NCBI GenBank assembly: GCA_000824845.1
Contig: CCNC01000180.1
Coordinates: 1-64,000 of the forward strand
Source: Mesorhizobium sp. ORS 3359
GTDB taxonomy: Bacteria; Pseudomonadota; Alphaproteobacteria; Rhizobiales; Rhizobiaceae
DNA length: 64,000 bases
Direction: 5' to 3'
Positions 17,848-26,600 of the stretch are shown here, in pieces. Both the position numbers and the translations under genes were made by a program. The notes under the pieces are model-generated. The model saw nothing but the letters and a program-made list of their open reading frames with translations. It was not told where the DNA came from and did not search any database. How positions within the stretch are numbered: the stretch's first letter is position 1; every line of letters starts with the position of its first letter.

Positions 17848-18399
17848 TCATCCAGGTCGACCTTCGCTCGCCTTGATCAAGCTGTTCCGGTTCAGTCGCA
17901 ACAGCACCAGCCGCCGAAACTCCTCTTGGAGGGCGGCAATACCTTCACGCGCCACCGAATCCTCAGGTACCGCCGCTAGCGCCTTGACCAAGCGCTCCAG
18001 AAGAACACTACGCTTCCCTTCGCGCAGGATTTCCGGATGACGTATGCGTGGCATGATGAAGGAGAGCTGGCTACGTGCGAGAGTATGGCCATAAAGAGCG
18101 GCCGCTGCAGCGCGGGGGTCGATCTCACTGATCTGAAAGCTCTCGCTCGGGCTGACGGACGTGACCGCCTCGATTTCACTAATTCCCAACAATCCGTTGG
18201 CCGTGCGTGCGAGCGGCATATCGTGCGCGTGCGCACGCCGCAAAGTCGATGCATGCTTCTTGCTGCGATTTGCATGAGCGCGATCGAATTCCATCTTTTT
18301 GGTTTCACCATTGGCCGGCTCGGCTGCTCCTGCAGGCTCAATGGCAAGATCGTGCGCCGAGGTGCCGGAGCCGACAGGGAAGCTGGACATCTTGACCAT
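17848..18399 (-). CDS. T3SS protein of the rhcD-rhcV operon, SctX-like
   Basis: The 183-aa product has a polar, probably disordered N-terminal half (about 1-90) with basic residues, then a helical C-terminus ending VPEDSVAREGIAALQEEFRR and LVLLRLNRNSL. The helical tail resembles the end of YscX in pattern: two amphipathic helices with Leu, Ala and a terminal ILNLL-like segment. The gene order with the next two genes is X-Y-V as in Yersinia. YscX-type proteins are early secreted components bound to YscY and the SctV gate. The start is backed by AGGAG six bases before the ATG. The identification is by order and pattern, so another operon-specific role is possible. Confidence 0.6.
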   Translation of the reverse strand: MVKMSSFPVGSGTSAHDLAIEPAGAAEPANGETKKMEFDRAHANRSKKHASTLRRAHAHDMPLARTANGLLGISEIEAVTSVSPSESFQISEIDPRAAAAALYGHTLARSQLSFIMPRIRHPEILREGKRSVLLERLVKALAAVPEDSVAREGIAALQEEFRRLVLLRLNRNSLIKASEGRPG

Positions 18400-18425
18400 G
18401 GAGTTCTCCTACCGAACCTGGGAGT

Positions 18426-19316
18426 TTAATAAGGGAGCGCAGCAACGCGGCCATTTCGGCTCAGCAGCACCTGAGCGTCCTCGATCCGATCGACCATCCA
18501 TCCATTATCCAATAGAGCTCCCACGAAATACTTCTGCCCACCGATCAGAAGATGTGGAAGATTCCCGCGCCACACAGCTTCAATGGGGATTGCGGATGGT
18601 GCCTTGTCCTCTTTGATCACCACACCGTTCACGAGTGTTAGCGCTCCATTTGTGCGATGATCGAACCGCTGTTGGATCTTCTGCCATTTGGAGACCAAGA
18701 CAGGCGTGACGGTGCCCTCGGCGGTAACAACACTGTCTGCGGATTTGATTTTGATATCGAATAACTGCGCCCGATCAATTTCGTCTTGCAGCGCTTTCGC
18801 CGCTAACTGGACGCTCTGATCACCAGGGCGCTTGATGGTTACCTTCGATATAGGTGCGGGGTTAGTAGGATTGGCGCTCAATCCGCTGGTACTGCCGTAG
18901 AGGGAAAAAATGGTTGAGAGCGCACCGAGGCCAATGCAGCTCACCAAGACAACGGCTATCACTGGCATTGAGAGGCGACGCATGCCAATGGGGCGCTTCT
19001 CCCCCGCATCTTGAATGGACCAGAGAATGGACATCGCGCCCACATGAATGACGACAGGAAGAGAGACAACAACGCGCTCGCCTACGGCGATATTTTGGTT
19101 GCCCTCTATGCGGATCCCATCCGCAAGGGCCTCGACCTCAATCGAATTGCCGAGAAGACTGACACGAAGATGACGCGGCTCTAGCCCTTGTTCGATGAAA
19201 ATTATATCGGACTCAAGACCACCACCAATTACACTCGGCCCCAGAGGCGCATTACCAGTCAGCCCAGAATAGAGACCCGACAGCACTTCGAAATCGATAG
19301 AAATGGCGTCATTCAC
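18426..19316 (-). CDS. T3SS inner-membrane ring protein RhcD (SctD; y4yQ-like)
   Basis: The start is taken as GTG at 19316, preceded by GGGAG seven bases away; upstream in-frame starts lack this. The roughly 296-aa product has an N-terminal cytoplasmic FHA-like part (VIGGGLESDIIFIEQGLEPRHL), one transmembrane segment (MPVIAVVLVSCIGLGALSTI) at about residues 135-155, and a periplasmic ring-building domain ending near the C-terminus. This is the HrpQ/YscD plan. SctD forms the outer of the two inner-membrane rings together with RhcJ. It sits between nopA and the sctX-like gene, matching y4yQ in NGR234-type clusters. Confidence 0.82.
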   Translation of the reverse strand: MNDAISIDFEVLSGLYSGLTGNAPLGPSVIGGGLESDIIFIEQGLEPRHLRVSLLGNSIEVEALADGIRIEGNQNIAVGERVVVSLPVVIHVGAMSILWSIQDAGEKRPIGMRRLSMPVIAVVLVSCIGLGALSTIFSLYGSTSGLSANPTNPAPISKVTIKRPGDQSVQLAAKALQDEIDRAQLFDIKIKSADSVVTAEGTVTPVLVSKWQKIQQRFDHRTNGALTLVNGVVIKEDKAPSAIPIEAVWRGNLPHLLIGGQKYFVGALLDNGWMVDRIEDAQVLLSRNGRVAALPY

Positions 19317-19338
19317 GGAACTCTCCCGCACAAGGAGA

Positions 19339-19368
19339 TGAGCCGTACAGCCATGGCCGTACGGCTCA
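19339..19368 (-). other. perfect RNA hairpin between nopA and rhcD
   Basis: TGAGCCGTAC at 19339-19348 is the exact inverse complement of GTACGGCTCA at 19359-19368, separated by a 10-base loop. It lies in the 115-bp gap after nopA and 23 bases before the rhcD start. There is no T-run, so it could be a processing or stabilising hairpin, or a partial attenuator, keeping needle mRNA more abundant than the downstream genes. Confidence 0.6.
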
Positions 19369-19431
19369 CTTTGACTCCACATTGCACCGCCAAGGCAGCG
19401 GTCGGGACGACGCTACGTCCCGCTTGCAATG

Positions 19432-19638
19432 TTACTGAACGCGCTCGTCGGCCACCTTCTTGACCGTTTGAAGGTTGGTCGTAACGGTGCGCAGCATCAC
19501 ACTCCGTTCCGTGGCCTCTGCGCTCATTGCCGTGAGCGCCGCAATTTGCGACTGGAAGGCGGCAGCCCCAGCCCCTTCATTAGCCATATTGCCAAGGGCA
19601 GGAGCAGCACCACCACCAGCGGGAGCAACTTTAGACAT
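19432..19638 (-). CDS. nopA: T3SS needle/pilus subunit NopA (SctF-like)
   Basis: The 68-aa product has no signal peptide, a Gly/Ala-rich start (APAGGGAAPALGNMANEGAG) and a helical C-terminal half (IAALTAMSAEATERSVMLRT, then VTTNLQTVKKVADERVQ). This matches the small rhizobial NopA proteins that form the extracellular needle or pilus. The context is decisive: it follows nopC and precedes rhcD in the operon driven by the tts box at 20066-20088. It would be secreted by the T3SS and polymerise on the RhcC secretin. It is separated from rhcD by a perfect hairpin. Confidence 0.88.
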   Translation of the reverse strand: MSKVAPAGGGAAPALGNMANEGAGAAAFQSQIAALTAMSAEATERSVMLRTVTTNLQTVKKVADERVQ

Positions 19639-19709
19639 ATCGTTTTACCTTTCCGTTCGAATTGTGCCGTGCTTGACGGCTTACACACCTGACGCCGAAG
19701 AATCCGGCG

Positions 19710-19991
19710 TCAGGCATCCTCTTCCGTATCACCCATGGCGTCATCGAAATCAGCCATGGAATCGCTCGCCATTTGTACTGCAATGGAACTCAGAACACTT
19801 TGGAATGCCGCACTCTGATCTACCGATTGCGGGTCATTTCCAGAACTAACCGGACCGCTGTCCCGTCCGCCCTCCCCAATCGGTCGGCCACCACCAGAAG
19901 GCCCGCCGGGCTCATCGTGCCTATCTCCATGGCCCGCTCGATCCAAGGACGCACCGGTGCCGCCACCTCCACCTCTAATTGCTCCGACCAT
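19710..19991 (-). CDS. nopC: small secreted T3SS protein NopC
   Basis: The start is the ATG at 19991, preceded by GAGG at a good distance; an upstream in-frame start lacks one. The 93-aa product is Gly/Asp-rich (MVGAIRGGGGGTGASLDRAG), with a predicted helix in the C-terminal third (QSAAFQSVLSSIAVQMASDS) and an acidic tail. NopC-type proteins are encoded directly upstream of nopA in rhizobia and are secreted; an effector role has been proposed for NopC in Sinorhizobium fredii. It is the first gene of the operon after the tts box. The identity rests on position, size and composition more than on motifs. Confidence 0.78.
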   Translation of the reverse strand: MVGAIRGGGGGTGASLDRAGHGDRHDEPGGPSGGGRPIGEGGRDSGPVSSGNDPQSVDQSAAFQSVLSSIAVQMASDSMADFDDAMGDTEEDA

Positions 19992-20065
19992 CAGGTACCT
20001 CGGTTTCTTTATTGCCCTCAAGAGGCTGCGATGCAGTGTTCAAAATCGACTTGCTCAAGGTAAGA

Positions 20066-20088
20066 GCGCGAGCTTTCGAGAAGCTGAC
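20066..20088 (-). promoter_or_regulatory. tts box for the nopC-nopA-rhcD-rhcV operon
   Basis: On the minus strand this reads GTCAGCTTCTCGAAAGCT then CGCGC, an exact fit to the TtsI-binding consensus and the best match in the window. It lies 75 bases before the nopC start. Confidence 0.92.
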
Positions 20089-20619
20089 GGCCCCCAAAAA
20101 AACGAAGAGACGCTGTCACAAAAAACTGAAGGTCGTATACGGGCTGGCCTGCTCATATCGATGCGCGGCGGCTTTCAAGGCGCCATTTACCCGGCAAGGT
20201 GGGATCGGAAGGGTCAGTCATGCTCGGTGCCGCAATTGAACAGATTTGATGTAAAGCGTTCGGAGTATGCGAACTCTGCCGATCGATGAATTGATATGGC
20301 AAGGGACTCGACGCGTCATCGTTATCGACCCGTTCACGATCGCCGCTAAGCTGGCGGTCCATAGGCATATGGCGTGGGTGCGGAACGGTGCTTTGTCCTT
20401 TCAGACGCAAGTCAGCGAATGCTTTTGCCGGCGAGCGCTTGGCGGCTGCGGCGGCGTTTTGGGTCGTGAACAAATCCGGCCCGCGATGAGGCCATCGACG
20501 ATGGCCCCTGACTTCGTTTCGGCGGTTATTACACTCTCGTATCGGCGTTTTCACTGCCCAGCGACTTGAAAAGATACAGAGGGCTCATTCATGCGCTCCC
20601 TTCAGTTCCTGTGCTTTGT
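20089..20619. other. intergenic downstream of the giant effector gene
   Basis: No gene was recognised. A minus-strand open frame at 20153-20554 has a low-complexity, very polar product and no ribosome binding site. This gap marks the left boundary of the effector block. Confidence 0.4.
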
Positions 20620-23600
20620 CTACGGTTTATCCTGGTGATGCGACCCTATCGGCGACCTGCTGATTGGCGGCCGCGTTCGGCACAGATGGGCGTATAGCGC
20701 GCTGAGGCATGGATCCGCGTTCTTTTTGTCTTGCTGGTGAGGCGGGACGAAGGTGAGATCGGCTTGTTGGTAGAATGGTCTGCGCTCATCGATCAGTTGG
20801 GCGAGCTTTTGCTCCGGGTCAGGGCCTCGCAGCAGCGGGCGGCTGGTATCCCTTTTTAGGCGCTTTTTGATCACCTCCAGCTTGGTATCGAGCCAGATCG
20901 AGACCGCCTTGTCGCTGATGAGACGGCGGCTCTGCTCATGCATAAACGCGCCGCCGCCGGTGGCGATCACCGCGGGCTCTGCCTCCAGCAGACGGGCGAT
21001 CAGTTTCGCCTCCATCTCCCTGAAGTAGGCCTCGCCTTGCTCTTCGAAGATTTGCGAGATCGATTTGTGGGTCTGCTTTTCGATGATTTCGTCCGTGTCG
21101 CGGAAGGGAAGCTGCAGTCGCTTCGCGAGAGCTGGGCCGATGCTGGATTTTCCGGCGCCCGGCATGCCAACGAGTACGACCGGCCGACCGCCGAGGGCCG
21201 CGAGGACTTCCTTCGCCTGTGATGACCCGACGGTTTGCGGCATGTTCGATTGCCCGACAGGTCGCAATTTCAGGGCTGCAGTGACGCTTGCCCCGCGCTC
21301 ACCTTCGGCTTCCCAATGAAGCACGGCGAGAGCGCCATCGGGGACTGGGACGGCTTGGCAGTTTTCCATGACGCGCTGCATGAGTTGCTCCGCAGGAGCA
21401 TCCCCACCCACCCGCCGCAGCTTGTCCAGCTGCTTGTATGTGTGATGATTGGCGAGCTTGGCTTGGTAGCTAGCCGGCGTATGGAACTCAACCTGGAAGC
21501 GATAACCATGCGGTGTGGCGAGCACGCTCTGGATGCCGCTGAAAGTCGGATTGCGCATCCTGAACCAGTTGCTTGTGTGGCGTTCGGCGTAGCCGCGCTC
21601 GTCGAAGGCCAGGATGGCTTTCTTAAAGCCACGGGTAAAATCCTGGTCGGGGAGTTCGAAGATGTGGCGGACAGCGTTGCTAATCAGCTGCGGCGCGCTG
21701 CCAGAGGGGGCGTTCAATCCGGTGAGCTGGTCAGCCATCGAGCCTTCCGATCGCACCCGGCGATCGAAATGAGGCATGTTCACCGGGATGCCGGTCTGCC
21801 TGAGGCTCTCGGCAACCGAGATTGCTGCTGCGGTGATTGCCTCCTCTTCAACTCTCGCGCGCCTCGCCTCGATTTTGGCCTGCTCCGATGCTTCCTGGCG
21901 GCTCAGCGTTACCGTCATATCGGAATCCACTGTGGCAGGGCGGCGGCCGGAGCGTTCGGGCAACAGGCCGTTCTGTGCGGCGAATTTGATCGAAGCCTCC
22001 ATGACACCGGCCGCCAGCGTGGGATTGTCCTTCAGTTCCTCCAACGTCGCATCGACATCGAACCTGCCCTGGCTGAGTGTCGCCGCCATGCTCTTGACGT
22101 AGGGCACGGGCTGCAAGCCTGGCGTCTGGCATAGGAGCCGCTGCAGCTCATGGCTTTTTTTCAGAAACCGGCGGGTGCCGGTGTCGGATTTATAAGCATC
22201 CGTCCCGACTTTAATGCCGAGGCTCAGCAGATTGCTTGTGCTCTCGACGAGGTCGTCCGGATTGTAGCCATCCGGGGAAGGATCTATCCGGGCTTGAGTG
22301 TGGTCGAGCAAAAGCTGGACGCGGTCGCGAGGCTGGGACGTTGCCGGATAGCTCTCCGCCAATTCCTGGAAAAGGTTTGCAAGCGCTGGGCTCACTGACG
22401 GGCTTAAATCGTCCACGGTCTCGACGGTTGCGGACAAGTTTTGCTGATCCGCCTTCCCCGCCCATGCCGCGAGCTCGGTCACGAGCAAGGCGGCCATCTC
22501 GCGCGCGACGGGATGCCGGGCGACCTCGATCTCCTGCCTCGCCCTGGCGAGTGTGTCCTGGATGTCCTGGCCCCGCACCTCTTCCGCGTTCAACAGGTTC
22601 GCGATGTCCCGCCTGAGCTCGTGGTGAATGCCCTCGTAGGTGCCGAAGACAGCACGCTCGGCAAACCAGCGTCGCGCCTCGTCGGACTGCGCCAGAAAGT
22701 TTCGTTGCAGGCAGCTATAGGTTTCCAGGACGTCCTGTGTGGTGGCAAGGATCTGGCGGGCACGACTGAACTGGTAGCTATCGTCCTTAAGCGCCGGAGT
22801 ATGCGACTTCGCCGGCTTGAGTGAGCGAACGCCGCGCTCTTGCTCCTTCTCATCGAACTGCCGCACATGCTCATAAAGCTGCGGTCGGTCGCCGATGATG
22901 ATGACCGCGTCCCCGTCGAAGTCGCCGTCAAGCTTCTTCTGTTCACTGGTCGGGATAGCAACCAAAGAGCCCGGAGCAAACACCTCCGTCGCCTGTAGAA
23001 TGCCTATACTGTCGACCGGCGTGTCCACTTTGGCGCGATCCTTGCCGTGTGTCCAGCTCGAATGCGATTTGACGTCTTCGGCGGACAGCACCAGCTCACG
23101 CTCGGCGTAGTCGGCCGGCCACATCTTATCTGGCACGACGATCAGAATGCCTTTGGCAAAAAACATCGGATCGTCGCCCGCCAGTTCTTTCCCGTTCTTC
23201 TCAGCGACATTGAAACTGTATTGAATGGCTACGCAGCCGTCCAGGAAGGCCGCAGTCGGATCCCCGTCACCTGCCGACCTGACTTGCTTGGCGCCAAATG
23301 GCCGCAGGTTAGCCTTGTCATAGGGGGCTCGCCCGATCAGCACGCCATCCCTCCCCGTCAAGGTCTCGCTCTTGAGCGTGGGCACATGGACGCAATCATC
23401 ACTGGACGGTACGGCGACCGCGCCGGGAGCGTCGATGTGTCCGGCCGTCACGGTGCGAAACAGATCCTCGGCCCCCAGCTCTTGTCCTTCTCTGCTGTCG
23501 AGCCAGGTCTTGGCCTTCTCGCGCGTCTCATCCGCCACCAGCTCGCTGCGCGGATAATGTTGCAGCGCCGAGGCAGGAACGGACGATCTCCTTGCCTCAG

Positions 23601-26600
23601 CAAAAGCAGCCACCCGATCGAGACCTTGGCCTTGAGCGGCCCGACGAACAGCCGGCATACGCTCGGCCAACGAAGCCTTGATGAAGCCGCAACCGTCATG
23701 CGGTCTCAAGGCGATCGGGCCTTCCGGCCCCGTCAGCCTGAAGGGGTGCGCCTCGCCCGTGGGACGGTCCGGCAGCAGTGACAGTTTGAAGGCTCCTTCG
23801 AGTGCGTAGTCGTGGGGCCCTAGACCTTTGACCGCCGGGGGCGCGGCAAAGCCTCGACGCTGCGTGTAATAATAGGCTTCCTTGAATGGCGCCCAGTATC
23901 GCGACAGCTGCTCGAACGCCGTACCCGGAGCGGTTTCGGCATATGGAATTGCCAGCAGCTTCCCCCCGAGCGCCTGAGCCGCCGTTTCGCCTGGAGCGCG
24001 GGCGGCGATCTGGGCGAGGGTCTTTTTCGGCGGTTTTGACTTGCTGCCGCCGAATAGATCCATCCGGTATGGCACACCCTCGACGCTCAATGTCCGTCCC
24101 AGCATGAAGGCGCTCGGCTTTCCTGGCAGTTGTACCGCGACCACCTTCACCGCCCCCGAGGTCAGGCGATGGAAAGTGGAATAGCGCGTCTCGGGCTCCG
24201 TCGGCAATCGCCGCCCCTGCATGTCCACCACCGGCAACTGCATCAGCCCCGCATCACCCTCCGGCGGTCTCGGCTCGTGATCCATAGCGCGCAATACCTT
24301 ATGGACATCGAAGACGGCGGCTGGATGTCGAGCTTGGATCAGTGCCGCATTCTGCGCCATGAACTCGTCCAGCGCCTCGACCGGCCCCTCTGCCTCGATC
24401 TGCGCGATCAGGTTCCAACTCATGTTTGAAAGGTCGCCTTCGATGAGGCCGCGCGTGCTGGCCAGGATCTCCCTGGTTCCGCGATGCAGCTCATCCCGAC
24501 GCCGCTTCAAAGTGGAACTTTCGGCATCGACGTAGGGCCTCTTGTAAAGCCCCTCAAGAACAGCACGAGCCTTGAGCACTTGATAAATCGACAAGGCGGG
24601 ACAGCGGCTCGAATTCGGTCCAGCGATCCGCTCGGCCTCGCTTGCCTTCAGTTGCGCCTTGATCTTGTGCTCCACGACTGGTTGAATGTCGTTCAGCAGG
24701 TTCAAAGTCTGCCTGCGGTGCCAGCGCAACGCCCTTTGTGAGCTGCGCGCTAAAGGCACCAGAGCGGCGCAGAGATTGCCCATGGTCTCGAGGTTCTCGG
24801 GTGCAAAGCCAGAGGTCCGACGCAATGCCTCGAGCCGATCCAAGCCTGCCCGTGCGAGCAGACCCAAATCGTCATGCAACTGCGCCTTCGCCAGCGCCTT
24901 GAAGATATGCACGATGCTTAGCGCATCGGCCTGCTCCAGGCGATCGCTGGCGTAATGAAGATGATGGGCCAGCTGATGCAGCCGATCCCTCAGCAGAGCG
25001 GTGTCTGCAATCTCTCCGGCGTCCTGTCCCCGTACGACGCCGCGCCCCAAGATGTTGGCGATGGTGCCGAGCGCGACGGTAGTGAAGGTGCTAAATCTTG
25101 GGCCCGCCGCGCCGAACCCGCGCGCGATATCCATGATCGCCCCGTGGCATACCGGTTGTTCGGGCCATTTGCCGAAGCCATGCAGGACAATAGCAAGTTG
25201 CTGCGAGGAGAAATCGGACAGCCCCCCGGTGCGGTCGGCGCGACGACGGACTTCAGCAGCAATTGCGACCGAGGCGTCCCCGCATCTCGTCTCGTCAGTC
25301 CACTTGCTGAAACCGTTCACCAAATTTGCCAGATCCTGCGGATTGAAAGCAGATAGCTGCTCGGCGCGATCGGCACGGCGAAGCACATCGCCGGCGATTG
25401 CGACGGTAGCCTCGCGACAGCCCGCCTCTGCCGGCCACTTGCTGAAGCCATTCACCAGGTTCGAATGCTCCTGAGCAGTAAAATCGGTCAGCTGGGCGCG
25501 GCGGCGGCGAACCTCACCGGCAATCGCAACTATGGCATGGCAACAGCCCGTCTCATCCGGCCATTTGCTGAAGCCGTTCACCAGGTTCGCCAGAGACTGC
25601 GGGGTACAATAAGATAGCTGGCCAGCGTGGTCAGCGCGGCGCCGGATCTCGCAACCGATCGCAACGGTAGCCCGGCGACACTCTACCTGTTCCGGCCATT
25701 TGCTGAAGCAACCTACCAGGTTGGCCAGATCTTGGGGATCAAAGACGGACAGCGCGGCGGCGCGGCGGCGAACCTCGCCGGCGAGAGCGACGGTGGCCGC
25801 AGCACAACCCGCCTGCTTTGGCCATTTGCTGAAACCGGTCGCCAAGTGTGCCAGATCCTGCGGGCTGAAAGCAGATAGCTCATCGGCACGGTCCCCGCGA
25901 TGAAGCATCTCACCAGCGATCGCGACCGTCACGTCACCACAGGCTGCTTCATCTGGCCATTTGCTGAAACCGAGCGCAAGGTTCGCCAACTCGCGCGAAT
26001 CAAAACCAGGGAGCCGGCGGGCACGGCGGCAAAGAACCTCACCAGCGATCGCGAGCGCGGCCTCGCGGCAGTTCGCCTGATCGGGCCACTTGCTGAACCC
26101 GTTCACCAGGTTTGCCAGATGCTGGTGGGCAAAACTGGAAAGTCGGCCGGGGCCGCGGCGAACCAGCTCGCCAGCGATCGCGACCGTGGCGCTACTACAG
26201 CTCACTCGGTCCGGCCGTTTGCAGAAGCCGTTCACCAGATTCGCCAGTGCCTGCGGAGTAAAATCGGCCAGCCTATCGGCGCGGCGACGAATCTCACAGG
26301 CGACCGCGACCGTGGCTTCGGCACATGACAACTCGGCAGGCCACTTGCTGAAGCCGTTCACCAGGTTCGCCAAGTCCCGCGAATCAAAACCCGAGAGCCG
26401 GTTGGCAAGGCGACGGACTTCACCGGCGATCGCGACAGCGGCAAGGCGTGAACTCTCTTGTCCAGGCCACTTGCTAAAGGCGTTCACCAAGTTTGCCAGG
26501 TTCTGGTGAGTGAAATTGGCGAGCCGATCCGCTCCAGTGGCGCGGCGACGAATCTCACCCGCGATCTCGAGGGTGGCCGCACCACACCCCCCTGTGTCAG

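Noticed and set aside
20153..20554. 133-aa minus-strand ORF downstream of nopC's tts box region
   Set aside because: Very polar composition, no motif and no start signal.
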